Shown in pieces: positions 8,178 to 16,133 of a DNA stretch of 56,680 bases (positions are counted from its first letter, which is position 1; each line of letters opens with the position of its first letter). The translations under genes and the position numbers were made by a program. The stretch is from assembly GCA_040904405.1 (NCBI GenBank), contig JBBDTK010000014.1, forward strand, positions 1 to 56,680, written 5' to 3'. Under the pieces are notes generated by a model, which did no database searches, was not told the origin of the DNA, and saw nothing but the letters and a program-made list of their open reading frames with translations. Source of the DNA: VRUE01 sp040904405. Lineage in GTDB: Bacteria; Actinomycetota; Thermoleophilia; Solirubrobacterales; 70-9.

Positions 8178-9079
8178 GAGGAGCCCATCTTGCGGGTGTC
8201 GCGCGGCTCGAGGAAGGGCTCGCGATCCTCGGGCGCCCCGCGTCCGATCTCCCGGCCCCGCTCCAGCTCGGCGTTGAGCTCGGCGCCGAGCAGCACGGCG
8301 ACGTTGGAGATCCAGAGCCAGATCAGGAAGACGATCGGCGCCGCCATCGCCCCGTAGGTCGCGTTGAAGGAGCCGAAGCCGGCGACGTAGAAGGCGAAGG
8401 CGAGCGAGGCGATCAGCCACAGCACCACCGCCAGCGCCGAGCCCGGCGTCAGCCAGCGCAGGCGGGGATGCTTGGCGTTCGGCGACGCCCAGTAGAGCAG
8501 GGCGAGGATCATCGAGACCGCCAGCAGGACGACCGGCCACTTGGCGATTTCCCAGACCGTGACCGCCTGGTCGCCGACGCCGAGCGGCTCGGCGACCCGC
8601 TCGGCCAGCCCGCCGGTCAGGGTGACGCCGATCGCCGCCGCGACCAGCAGCACCAGCAGCACCAGGGTCACGCCGATCCGGGTCGGCAGCGTCTTCCAGA
8701 CCGGCCGGCCCTCTTCGACGTCGTAGATCGCGTTCGAGGCGCGCATGAAGGCGGCGACGTAGGCCGAGGCCGACCAGATCGCCAGCGCCAGGCTGAGGAT
8801 CAGCGAGAGCCCGGCGGCGCCCTGGCTCCCTTTGAGGTTGGCGAGCGCGCTGTCGGCGATCTCCTGGGCCGGCCCGGGGGCAAGCTCGCCGATGTTCTCG
8901 GTCAGCGGGTCGATCGCCGAGCTGCCGATCAGGCCGGCGATCGAGACGATCGCGATCAGCGCCGGGAAGATCGAGAGCACGCCGTAGTAGGTCAGCGTCG
9001 CCGCCCAATCGGTCAGGTTGTCCTCCTGGAACTCCTTCGCCGAGCGCTTCAGCGCGCCACCCAGCAAGGAGGAGCTCAT
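8174..9079 (-). CDS. YihY/BrkB-family inner-membrane protein
   Basis: 301 aa, about six transmembrane helices. It has the family features: N-terminal AKEFQEDNLTDWAATLTYYGVLSIFPALIA, the central ASAYVAAFMRASNAIYDVEEGRPVWKTLPTRIG, and a last helix-loop GAMAAPIVFLIWLWISNVAVLLGAELNAELERGR. The family was once annotated as RNase BN in error; its function is unknown, though it is often called virulence factor BrkB. Its ATG overlaps the stop of the cupredoxin gene (ATGA at 9076-9079), so the two are translationally coupled. Confidence 0.92.
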   Translation of the reverse strand: MSSSLLGGALKRSAKEFQEDNLTDWAATLTYYGVLSIFPALIAIVSIAGLIGSSAIDPLTENIGELAPGPAQEIADSALANLKGSQGAAGLSLILSLALAIWSASAYVAAFMRASNAIYDVEEGRPVWKTLPTRIGVTLVLLVLLVAAAIGVTLTGGLAERVAEPLGVGDQAVTVWEIAKWPVVLLAVSMILALLYWASPNAKHPRLRWLTPGSALAVVLWLIASLAFAFYVAGFGSFNATYGAMAAPIVFLIWLWISNVAVLLGAELNAELERGREIGRGAPEDREPFLEPRDTRKMGSS

Positions 9080-9534
9080 CCCGCTTCGACCACCTCGACC
9101 GTGCCCTTCATCTGCGGGTGGATCGAGCAGATGTAGGCGTAGGTGCCCGGCTGCTTGAACGACTCCGAGCCGAGCTTGCCTTCCTCCAGGACGCCGGTGT
9201 CGAAGCTGCCGTCCTCGGCGGTGGCGGTGTGCGGATCGGAGTCGCGGTTGATCCAGATCACCTTGCCGCCCTCCTCGATCCTGACCGGATCGGGGTCGTA
9301 GGCGAACTCGACGATCTCGACTTTTTCCGAGCGCGCCGCGTCGCCGCTCGGCGCCGGCGTGCTGCCGCCGGAGTCCTCGCCGGCATCGGGCTCGGCGGTC
9401 GTCTCCTCGGTCGTCGTCACCGCGGCGCCGCTGTCGTTCTCGTCATCGTCGTCGCCACACCCCCCGATGCCGAGGCCGATCAGGCCGATTGCCGCGCAGA
9501 GCGCGAGGACTGGGAAGAAGCGCTTGGCTGACAT
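9076..9534 (-). CDS. Cupredoxin (plastocyanin-like) lipoprotein
   Basis: 152 aa. The signal sequence ends in a lipobox-like GIGGC with Cys26; an acidic, Thr/Ser-rich linker (27-70) follows, then a cupredoxin domain. All four type-1 copper ligands are recognisable: His102 (DPHTAT), Cys136, His139 and Met142 (ICSIHPQMKG). It would be an extracytoplasmic, membrane-anchored electron carrier. The first 55 bases overlap the 3' end of the flavin monooxygenase gene upstream, and the stop overlaps the YihY start, giving a three-gene coupled unit. Confidence 0.9.
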   Translation of the reverse strand: MSAKRFFPVLALCAAIGLIGLGIGGCGDDDDENDSGAAVTTTEETTAEPDAGEDSGGSTPAPSGDAARSEKVEIVEFAYDPDPVRIEEGGKVIWINRDSDPHTATAEDGSFDTGVLEEGKLGSESFKQPGTYAYICSIHPQMKGTVEVVEAG

Positions 9535-11054
9535 GCCCCCTGGCTACCCAGGCGGCGCGGAATCCAACCCGCCGGGCCGGTGAAGCGCATCGAGCCGTCC
9601 TCGAGCGCGCCACGGCGGATCGAGCGGATGTCGAAGACGTAGTTCTGGCGCAGCTTCCAGGGCTCCTTCGAGCCCTGTTTGGGGAAGCGGTCGATCGAGC
9701 GCAGGACGTAGCCGGCGGTGAAGTCGAGCAGCGGTTCCTCGACGATCGAGGGGTCGCTCACCTCGGGCATGCAGCGGCTGTAGCCGTTCGCGTCCATGTG
9801 GTTGAGCAGCCGGCAGACGTACTCGGAGACGAGGTCGGCCTTGAGCGTCCAGGAGGCGTTGGTGTAGCCGGCGGTGAAGGCGAAGTTGGGGACGCCGCTC
9901 AGCATCATCCCCTTGTAGGCGATCGCGCGGGGGATCTCGATCGGCTCGCCGTCGAGGGAGAGCGCGACGCCGCCGAGGAAGAGCAGGTTGAGGCCGGTCG
10001 CGGTGACGACCACGTCGGCTTCCAGCCTGGCGCCGGACTCGAGCTCGATCCCGTCCTCGACGAAGCGGGCGATCCGGTCGGTGACAACCTCGGCCCGGCC
10101 GGAGGAGATCGCCGCGAAGAGGTCGCCGTCGGGGACCAGGCAGAGGCGCTGGTCCCAGGGGTCGTAGCGGGGGGTGAAGTGGGTGTCGACGTCGTAGCCC
10201 GGCGGCAGGGCGCGTTCGACGCCGCGCCGGATGAAGCGCTTGATCGCCGGCGGGCGGCGGCGGCTGAGGTGGTAGAAGGCCGTCTGCAGCAGCACGTTCT
10301 TCCAGCGAACGAGCGGATAGACGAGGCGGTCGGGGAGCACCCGGCGCAGCGCCCTGGCGATCGGGTCGGCGGCCGGCAGCGAGGCGATGTAGGTGGGCGA
10401 GCGCTGCAGCATCGTCACCTTGGCCGCCTGCTCGGCCATCGCCGGCACCAGGGTGATCGCGGTGGCGCCGCTGCCGATCACGACGACGCGCTTGCCGGCG
10501 TAGTCGAGGTCCTCGGGCCAGTGCTGCGGGTGGACCACCGGGCCGGCGAACCGCTCGACTCCCTCGAACTCGGGCGTGTAGCCCTCGTCGTAGCGGTAGT
10601 AGCCGCCGCAGGACCAGAGGAAGTCGCAGCTGAGCCGCTCGCCCTCCCCCGTGTCGGTCCGTTCGACCTCGACCTGCCAGCGCGACTCGGCGCTGGACCA
10701 GTCGGCGGCGACGACGCGGCGGCGGAAGCGGATCCGCTGCTCGATCCCGTTCTCACGCGCGGTCTCGCGCACGTAGTCGAGGATCGAGGCGCCGTCGGTG
10801 ATCGACTTCTCCGCCGTCCACGGCTTGAAGCGGTAGCCGAGCGTGTGCATGTCCGAGTCGGAGCGGACGCCCGGGTAGCGGAAGAGGTCCCAGGTGCCGC
10901 CGAGGTCCTCGCGCGCCTCGAGGATCGCGTAGCTCCTGCCGGGCGAGCGGTCCTGGAGATGCCAGGCGGCGCCGATCCCCGAAAGGCCGGCGCCGACGAT
11001 CAGCACATCGAGATGTTCAGGCGCCGCCTCGGACACGGGCCGCCATTCTGCCAC
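9480..11054 (-). CDS. Flavin-containing / Baeyer-Villiger-type monooxygenase
   Basis: 524 aa from a GTG at 11052-11054. The FAD-binding GAGLSGIG (residues 21-28) is near the N-terminus. The BVMO fingerprint F-x-G-x3-H-x3-W-P is met exactly by FAGPVVHPQHWP (169-180), and the NADPH-binding VIGSGATA follows near 193. Family members insert oxygen into ketones or oxidise soft heteroatoms; the substrate is unknown. The last 18 or so codons overlap the signal-peptide region of the cupredoxin gene, and that Ser/Arg-rich tail probably has no function of its own. Confidence 0.9.
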   Translation of the reverse strand: MAEWRPVSEAAPEHLDVLIVGAGLSGIGAAWHLQDRSPGRSYAILEAREDLGGTWDLFRYPGVRSDSDMHTLGYRFKPWTAEKSITDGASILDYVRETARENGIEQRIRFRRRVVAADWSSAESRWQVEVERTDTGEGERLSCDFLWSCGGYYRYDEGYTPEFEGVERFAGPVVHPQHWPEDLDYAGKRVVVIGSGATAITLVPAMAEQAAKVTMLQRSPTYIASLPAADPIARALRRVLPDRLVYPLVRWKNVLLQTAFYHLSRRRPPAIKRFIRRGVERALPPGYDVDTHFTPRYDPWDQRLCLVPDGDLFAAISSGRAEVVTDRIARFVEDGIELESGARLEADVVVTATGLNLLFLGGVALSLDGEPIEIPRAIAYKGMMLSGVPNFAFTAGYTNASWTLKADLVSEYVCRLLNHMDANGYSRCMPEVSDPSIVEEPLLDFTAGYVLRSIDRFPKQGSKEPWKLRQNYVFDIRSIRRGALEDGSMRFTGPAGWIPRRLGSQGACQPSASSQSSRSARQSA

Positions 11055-11063
11055 GCTGGCTGG

Positions 11064-12767
11064 TCAGCCAGCGTGATCTTCCCGATAGGGCCTGCTGTCC
11101 CGGTCCCAGGGGCGCGGCCAGTCGCGGCGCTTCCAGAAGCGGCCGTGCTCGGCGAGAAGGAACAGCGCCACGGCGAGCAGGAAGGCCAGGGCGACGACGC
11201 CGATGCGCAGTTCTGGGTGGCCGACCGAATCGGTGCGACCGCCCCAGAAGTGCCCGATCAGGGCGACCGCGAAGGTGACGAGGGTCAGCGCGGTGAGGCC
11301 GGTGAGGATCTGCCGGCTGCGACGCGCGCTCTCCGCGGCGGCCTCCTGCACGCGGCTCTCGGCGATCGTCTGAAGCGCCTCGAGCTTGCTCTCCACGCTC
11401 GCCTCGAGTCGCTCGAACCTGGTCACGTCGGCCAGCGCCTCCCAGAGGCTGACCTGGCCGGAACCGAGGCCGTTGAGGGCGCTGTCCAGGCGGGCCTTCG
11501 CTTCGCGCACGCGGACGTAGTCGCGGTAGGCATCCCTAGCCTCTGCTTCCAGCTCGCGGAAGGTGGCCCGGTCGCCGTGCCTGCCGGACCTGTCGAGCGT
11601 CGCCAGCAGGCCGCGGTCGATGTCCATGAACAGCGCATGGTAGGCCCAGTTGAGGGCGATCAGCCCGAGCGGGGTCGAGGGTCCGAGCAGGTCCCACCCT
11701 TCATCCCGCTCCCTTCTCTCCGCCTCACCGTTGAGCGCGACGACGCTGCGCTTCACGCCCGGCACGAAGAGGCCATGCTCGAAGTCGACCGCGCGCTTGT
11801 GAACCGCGCCGAACTCCTTTGCCTCGGCGTCGCGCTCGTCGTCGGAATCGGGTCGGGACGGGAGCACGAACACCGGGTGCAGCCATTTCAACCGCCCCCG
11901 TTCCTCTTCCTCGATGGCATGTTCCGTCATCGACTCGCCCGAGCCTTGCTCCGTCGGCCGTTCTGGCGGGCTCTGGAGCAGGGTCAGCCAGGGGGAGAGC
12001 ACCTCGCCCTTCTCACATTGCTTGACCGCAGCGGAGAACGTCTCCACCGACTCGATTGCGAGCTCCTCGTAGGAGGCGCCGATCGGCGGGCCTACGTTTC
12101 CCCGTGCGTCGCGCGTGAGGTCGCTCCAGGCACGGATCCTTTGTGCGACGTCCTTGGGAGCCAGCCCCTCAGGAGGCACCACCGTGTAGGCGCCGGAGAT
12201 CACACCGACGCCGAGATCGAAGAACTGGACCCGCACGTCCTCGAGCTCCCACGTCCAGCCCATCTCGAGCGAGCCACGCAGCGCCTTCTCGCGCTCGCGC
12301 AGACGGCGCGTCAGCTCCGGTCCTTCGCGCTGGACCGGGACCAGCGGCACCAGGTTCGAGTAGCCGCCGCCGCCTTCGTCGTAGGAGAAGACTTTGCGCC
12401 AAGGAACGCCGTCGCGGTTCCACTCGCCGCCTTCCCCGCGCTTCCGCTTCCGCTTCAGCCCCTCGACGCACTCCTCCTCCCGCTCCGACTCGGGGCAGTT
12501 AAGTTTCCGCTCCAATTCCTCCTGCAGGCAGGCGTAGTCGGAAACCGGCACGCGCAGAGCGACGCCGGTCGAGAAGGCGCCGGTGAGGACGACGCGGAAT
12601 GTGCGCAGGGGATCAGCTTCCACTAGGAGGGTCTCGCGAGAGCCAGCCGTCAACAGGATCCCGACCGCCCCAGACAGATCTTCGTAGCAAGCCTGTGCGC
12701 TCAGCGTACCCCCGAGGGGGGAGAGTTTCGGCCGCTGTGGACTTTGTACGTGTGGTGGCACGTACAA
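11064..12767 (-). CDS. Unknown protein with large soluble part and two C-terminal membrane helices
   Basis: Up to 567 aa; I do not recognise the family. Most of it is soluble and rich in Glu/Arg. Residues about 395-480 are predicted coiled coil (RELEAEARDAYRDYVRVREAK, RFERLEASVESKLEALQTIAE), followed by two hydrophobic helices (about 486-508 and 520-542) and a basic tail. A long coiled coil before two C-terminal helices recalls the CorA arrangement, but the GMN motif is not seen. The open frame begins with a TTG inside a palindromic repeat; in-frame starts at 12653 (TTG) or 12623 (GTG) are more likely. Codon use fits a real gene. Confidence 0.6.
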   Translation of the reverse strand: MYVPPHVQSPQRPKLSPLGGTLSAQACYEDLSGAVGILLTAGSRETLLVEADPLRTFRVVLTGAFSTGVALRVPVSDYACLQEELERKLNCPESEREEECVEGLKRKRKRGEGGEWNRDGVPWRKVFSYDEGGGGYSNLVPLVPVQREGPELTRRLREREKALRGSLEMGWTWELEDVRVQFFDLGVGVISGAYTVVPPEGLAPKDVAQRIRAWSDLTRDARGNVGPPIGASYEELAIESVETFSAAVKQCEKGEVLSPWLTLLQSPPERPTEQGSGESMTEHAIEEEERGRLKWLHPVFVLPSRPDSDDERDAEAKEFGAVHKRAVDFEHGLFVPGVKRSVVALNGEAERRERDEGWDLLGPSTPLGLIALNWAYHALFMDIDRGLLATLDRSGRHGDRATFRELEAEARDAYRDYVRVREAKARLDSALNGLGSGQVSLWEALADVTRFERLEASVESKLEALQTIAESRVQEAAAESARRSRQILTGLTALTLVTFAVALIGHFWGGRTDSVGHPELRIGVVALAFLLAVALFLLAEHGRFWKRRDWPRPWDRDSRPYREDHAG

Positions 12768-12773
12768 AGTCCA
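12738..12773. repeat. Palindromic repeat, copy 2 (GGACTTTGTACGT family)
   Basis: A perfect 15-bp stem, TGGACTTTGTACGTG (12738-12752) with CACGTACAAAGTCCA (12759-12773), around a 6-nt loop TGGTGG. It lies in the narrow space between the divergent unknown membrane protein and the DUF559 gene, and supplies possible start codons to both: GTG at 12752 and 12755 on plus, TTG at 12767 on minus. Confidence 0.9.
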
Positions 12774-13669
12774 ACGCGCGAAGCAGACGGGCCTGGGCGC
12801 TGGCCGGGCGACAGCATGGCTTGCTGACGCGGAGGGATCTGCTCGGAATCGGATTCAGCCGGGAGGCGATCGCCCATCGGATCGCCATCGGTCGCCTTCA
12901 TCCGGTCGCCCGAGGCGTCTACGCCGTGGGCTGGAGGCAAATGACGCGGGAGCGACGCTGGATGGCAGCCGTCCTCGCCTGTGGGGAGGGCGCCGTCCTG
13001 AGCCACCGCAGCGCCGCCGCCCTCTGGGGCATCGGCAGAGAGCGGCGGGGCCGGATCGACGTGAGCATCCGACGGCGCTGTCGACACCGCCGCGCCGGGG
13101 TCCGCGCGATGAGCAGACCGTCGCTGCGGCGGGAGGACACCGAGTTGCGGAATGGGATTCCCGTCACCGGTCCGGCGCGCACCCTGGTCGATCTGGCGAC
13201 TGAGCTCCGCCCCACCGCACTCGAGCGAGCCGTCAACGAGGCCGACAAATACGACCTCATCGACCCCGAGGCCCTGCGCGCGGCGCTCGACGGCTTCGCC
13301 GGAGAGCCGGGGGTGGGCGACCTTCGAAATCTCCTCGACCGTCACACTTTCTGCCTTTCCGACTCCGATCTGGAGATTTTCTTCCGCCCGATCGCCGCGG
13401 CAGCGGGGTTGCCCCTGCCACTGACCAAAGCGATGGTCAACGGCTACGAGGTCGACTTCTTCTGGCCCGACCTCGGTCTCGTCGTCGAGACCGATGGCCT
13501 GCGCTATCACCGCACGACGGCAGAGCAGACAGGCGACCATCTTCGCGATCAGACGCACGTCGCCGCCGGCCTGACGGCGCTTCGCTTCACCCACTGGCAG
13601 GTCAAACACGAGCCCGCGCATGTGCGCGAGATCCTCGGCCGGACCGTTCAGCGCCTCCATGATGCCTGA
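12755..13669 (+). CDS. AbiEi-type HTH / DUF559 (Vsr-like) nuclease-fold protein
   Basis: 304 aa if started at the GTG at 12755. The N-terminal domain (about 1-70) is the AbiEi-antitoxin-type winged helix (RRAWALAGRQHGLLTRRDLLGIGFS, then HPVARGVYAVG). The C-terminal domain (about 205-300) is DUF559, a small PD-(D/E)XK/Vsr-like fold with VDFFWPDLGLVVETDGLRYH carrying the acidic residues. Such proteins are often multicopy in actinobacterial genomes; their role (antitoxin, regulator or nuclease) is not established. The start is uncertain because both candidate GTG codons lie inside a palindromic repeat. A frame beginning at about 12599 is antisense to the neighbour and rejected. Confidence 0.8.
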   Translation: MARTKSNARSRRAWALAGRQHGLLTRRDLLGIGFSREAIAHRIAIGRLHPVARGVYAVGWRQMTRERRWMAAVLACGEGAVLSHRSAAALWGIGRERRGRIDVSIRRRCRHRRAGVRAMSRPSLRREDTELRNGIPVTGPARTLVDLATELRPTALERAVNEADKYDLIDPEALRAALDGFAGEPGVGDLRNLLDRHTFCLSDSDLEIFFRPIAAAAGLPLPLTKAMVNGYEVDFFWPDLGLVVETDGLRYHRTTAEQTGDHLRDQTHVAAGLTALRFTHWQVKHEPAHVREILGRTVQRLHDA

Positions 13670-13719
13670 GGAACCCCCGCGCGGGGAACTCGCGTGTGGC
13701 CCTGTGGACGTTTTTAGTG

Positions 13720-13729
13720 NNNNNNNNNN
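13720..13729. other. Assembly gap (10 N)
   Basis: Ten N bases. The left flank ends in CTGTGGACGTTTTTAGTG and the right flank starts inside the third palindromic repeat. The true distance and order across this join are unknown, so linkage of the sequence to the left and right rests on scaffolding only. Confidence 0.98.
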
Positions 13730-13766
13730 GACTTTGTACGTGCTCCAGCACGTACAAAGTCCACAG
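13730..13766. repeat. Palindromic repeat, copy 3 (GGACTTTGTACGT family), left end in gap
   Basis: A perfect 14-bp stem GACTTTGTACGTGC (13730-13743) with GCACGTACAAAGTC (13748-13761), loop TCCA, then CACAG, matching the outer arm of the other copies. The matching CTGTG on the left is hidden by the N run. Confidence 0.88.
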
Positions 13767-13781
13767 CGGGGGCAGGTTCGC

Positions 13782-13895
13782 CTACGTGGCAAGCGTGAGG
13801 ACGTGGGCACGACGCGGCTCGACCCGGCCCTCGAGCACGTCGAGATAGGCGCTTCGGACGCGGAGGTCACCGCGCTCGACCAGGAAGTCAGTCAT
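13782..13895 (-). CDS. Possible short protein or gene remnant
   Basis: A 37-codon frame with ATG at 13895 (MTDFLVERGDLRVRSAYLDV at the start), running toward the gap. It has no ribosome site and I do not recognise it. Its amphipathic composition differs from random high-GC frames, so it may be the remnant of a larger gene broken at the scaffold join. The stretch 13767-13904 otherwise shows nothing. Confidence 0.25.
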   Translation of the reverse strand: MTDFLVERGDLRVRSAYLDVLEGRVEPRRAHVLTLAT

Positions 13896-13904
13896 GGTTT
13901 GCCC

Positions 13905-14930
13905 ATGGCGTCACGTACGGAGACGGCTCTCGTCAGCGGTGGATCGGGCTTCCTCGGCGGTTGGTGCGTGGTCGAGCTGCTGCGGCAGGGCTACGACGTG
14001 CGCACGACCGTGCGCGACCTCGGGCGCGAGGCGGAGGTCCGCGCGGCGGTCTCCTCCGCGGTCGACCCCGGCGAGCGGCTGACGGTGCTCGAGGCGGACC
14101 TGACGAGCGACGCCGGCTGGGCCGAGGCGGTGGCCGGCTGCCGGCACGTCCTCCACGTCGCCTCCCCCTTCCCGCCGACCCAGCCGAAGGACCCCGACGA
14201 GCTGATCGTCCCGGCGCGCGAGGGGACGCTGCGGGTGCTCGGCGCCGCCCTCGACGCCGGCGCCGAGCGGGTCGTCGTCACCTCCTCGGTCGCCGCGGTC
14301 ACCGGCAGTGGCAGGCCGAAACCGGGCGCGCCGCTGGACGAGACCGACTGGAGCGACCCCGACAACCCGGAGCTGACTCCCTACGCCCGCTCGAAGACGA
14401 TCGCCGAGCGCGCGGCATGGGACCTGGCGGCCGAGCGCGGCGCGACCGAGAAGCTGGCCACGGTCAACCCCGGCGCGATCCTCGGCCCGGTCCTCGGTCC
14501 CGCCCGCTCCTTCTCGCTGCAGATGGTCGAACGGCTGCTCGGCGGGCTCCCGGGCGTGCCGCGGATCGGCTACAGCGTAGTCGACGTCCGCGACGTCGCC
14601 GACCTGCAGCTGCGGGCGATGACCGCGCCCGAGGCCGGCGGCAAGCGCTTCGTCGCGGTCGAGTCGTTCCGCTGGATGGCCGACGTGGCAGCGGTGCTGC
14701 GCGAGCGGCTCGGCGAGGACGCCGCCAAGGTCCCGCAGCGCACGGTGCCGAACCTGCTGGTGCGGGCGATGGCGCTCGCGGACCCCAGCGTGCGCTCGGT
14801 CGTCGGCCAGCTCGGCAAGCGGACGAACCTTTCGAGCGAACGGGCGCGGATCGAGCTCGGCTGGTCCCCGCGCCCGGCCGAGCAGACGATCGTCGACTGC
14901 GCCCGCAGCCTGCTCGCCGCGCGCGAGTAG
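13905..14930 (+). CDS. NAD(P)-dependent extended SDR (dihydroflavonol-4-reductase/epimerase-like)
   Basis: 341 aa. The N-terminal Rossmann motif is SGGSGFLGG (11-19). The catalytic Tyr160 and Lys164 are in PYARSK, with the Ser in VVTSSVAAV (123-131) and the NPGAILGP segment after it. This is the DFR-like subgroup of extended SDRs, which reduce aldehydes or ketones on varied small molecules; the substrate is unknown. The ATG at 13905 was chosen by homology (TALVSGGSGFLG). It is monocistronic, followed within 5 bp by a VapC fragment. Confidence 0.88.
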   Translation: MASRTETALVSGGSGFLGGWCVVELLRQGYDVRTTVRDLGREAEVRAAVSSAVDPGERLTVLEADLTSDAGWAEAVAGCRHVLHVASPFPPTQPKDPDELIVPAREGTLRVLGAALDAGAERVVVTSSVAAVTGSGRPKPGAPLDETDWSDPDNPELTPYARSKTIAERAAWDLAAERGATEKLATVNPGAILGPVLGPARSFSLQMVERLLGGLPGVPRIGYSVVDVRDVADLQLRAMTAPEAGGKRFVAVESFRWMADVAAVLRERLGEDAAKVPQRTVPNLLVRAMALADPSVRSVVGQLGKRTNLSSERARIELGWSPRPAEQTIVDCARSLLAARE

Positions 14931-14934
14931 CCCG

Positions 14935-15061
14935 GCCTCTACTGAGCGGCCCAGAGGCCGTCGCCTCCGCCGCCACGACACCTGGATCGCCGCAACCGCG
15001 ATGCGCCATGGCGCGGCGGTGATAACCCAGGACGCCGATTTCTCCTCGTTCGAGGCAGTGG
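14935..15061 (+). pseudogene. VapC (PIN toxin) C-terminal fragment
   Basis: These 127 bases match 29778-29904, the C-terminal third of the intact VapC at 29538-29921, with only about five mismatches. The reading frame gives RRHDTWIAATAMRHGAAVI and then TQDADFSSFEAV as in the intact gene. There is no 5' part, and after the shared GAGGCAGTGG the sequence passes into unrelated DNA. It is a recent partial copy, not a gene. Confidence 0.92.
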
Positions 15062-15078
15062 CTAACAAGGGCGGTGAC

Positions 15079-15116
<38 letters not shown>

Positions 15117-15130
15117 CCGCCGTCTGCCCG

Positions 15131-15266
15131 TGGATCGGCAGCTTGCGCGGGTATTTCCTCGGGGTGACGGCGGTGGCCGCACGGCGTCCTGCAGCAGATG
15201 GTCCAGCCGATCGCCTACGGCGCGGCCCTGAAGCTGCATCCGCTGGCTGTCCTGATCGTGACGGCC
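15131..15266 (+). pseudogene. AI-2E (PerM/YdiK) family transporter remnant
   Basis: Two blocks of this polytopic family survive in different frames: WIGSLRGYFLGVTAVAA (from 15131) and VLQQMVQPIAYGAALKLHPL, continuing AVLIVT (from 15186). In an intact protein they are about 70-80 residues apart, so an internal deletion plus frameshift has occurred, and both ends are missing. The 60 bases after it show nothing recognisable. Confidence 0.75.
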
Positions 15267-15327
15267 AGGACCCTGGCGGTCATCCGGCCGGCGGTCCACT
15301 TGCACTCGCCGACCAGGGCGACCCGGG

Positions 15328-15798
15328 CTATTTCCTCGTCGCGGTGAAGGTCCCTTTGGCCAGTTGACAGGCACCGGGCAGGTTGTTGCCGACCTCGATC
15401 TTGCCGCCGCTGATCCTGGTGCCTTTCCTGTTCAGCCTGCCGAGCACGTTGACGGATCGCGGCGGGCTCTGTGGGTAGCTCACCCACCTGAAGGACCGGT
15501 CGAATTCGATCCCGGTGCCCTGGTTGCGCCCCGCGTTCCCGCTCAGCTCCCCGGCGGGCTCATAGACCGGGTTCTCGAAGTCACCGACGTTGCACCTTGC
15601 GTCGAGGTTGCGGTAGATGACCCTCGTCACCTTCCGCGGCTTGCCGTTGTTGCCGACTTTGACGTGGACCCGCACCGTCCCCGTCCCCGGCACTCCTTCC
15701 GCGTGAACCGTGCCTTTCAGCACGTTGATTTTGGCTGGAGCGGCGGCGGGCAGGACGAGGGCCGCGACCAGCACACAGGCGGGGGCCAAGCGCTTCAT
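15328..15798 (-). CDS. Secreted protein of unknown function
   Basis: 156 aa from an ATG at 15796-15798 (MKRLAPACVLVAALVLPAAA), a clear signal peptide cut near APA-KI. The mature part is beta-rich and basic and contains two cysteines (DARCNVGDF and PGACQLAKG) that could form a disulfide. I do not recognise a domain. It may continue upstream to 15867, but a signal peptide at the very start favours 15798. It lies between decayed genes and appears to be intact. Confidence 0.65.
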   Translation of the reverse strand: MKRLAPACVLVAALVLPAAAPAKINVLKGTVHAEGVPGTGTVRVHVKVGNNGKPRKVTRVIYRNLDARCNVGDFENPVYEPAGELSGNAGRNQGTGIEFDRSFRWVSYPQSPPRSVNVLGRLNRKGTRISGGKIEVGNNLPGACQLAKGTFTATRK

Positions 15799-15920
15799 GG
15801 GCGAGATACGGCGAGGCTGTCCGAAAACACGTTTCTCGACTTCCCTGGTAGTCCGCATCGTCGGCATCGACCTCCGTCGTGTCCCGCCGCTTCGGCTCGC
15901 TTGAGCACCATGCTACACCC

Positions 15921-16102
15921 GGTGACCGTCTCGCCGCGCTCGATCTCGGCGAGGCCCGCCTCCAGCGCGGAGAGGGCGTCGGGGTCGGAGAGGACCTCGG
16001 CGGTCTCCTCCAGCGCCTCGTACTCGTCGATCGGGACCAAGGCCGCCGCCGGGGCCCCGATGACGTCAGCGACCGTCGCGATCACGTGCTCGTCACCCGC
16101 AA
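15921..16102 (-). pseudogene. YefM/Phd antitoxin fragments, one segment inverted
   Basis: On the minus strand 16057-15921 encodes PAAALVPIDEYEALEETAEV and onward to IERGETVT, nearly identical to the intact antitoxin at 30511-30798. The next upstream piece that should encode DDVSDRRDHVLVTRN is instead found on the plus strand at 16058-16102. So this copy has an internal inversion, or two remnants abut head to head. The join falls at GGGGCCCC (16052-16059). The N- and C-terminal ends are missing. Confidence 0.85.
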
Positions 16103-16133
16103 CTCTCAGAGAAGCTCGAGGGGAGAGTGGCGC

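Noticed and set aside
9489..12626. Plus-strand open frame of 1045 codons
   Set aside because: It is exactly antisense to the flavin monooxygenase and the unknown membrane protein, with Arg/Gly/Ala-rich shadow composition and no domain. Long antisense frames are expected at this GC content.
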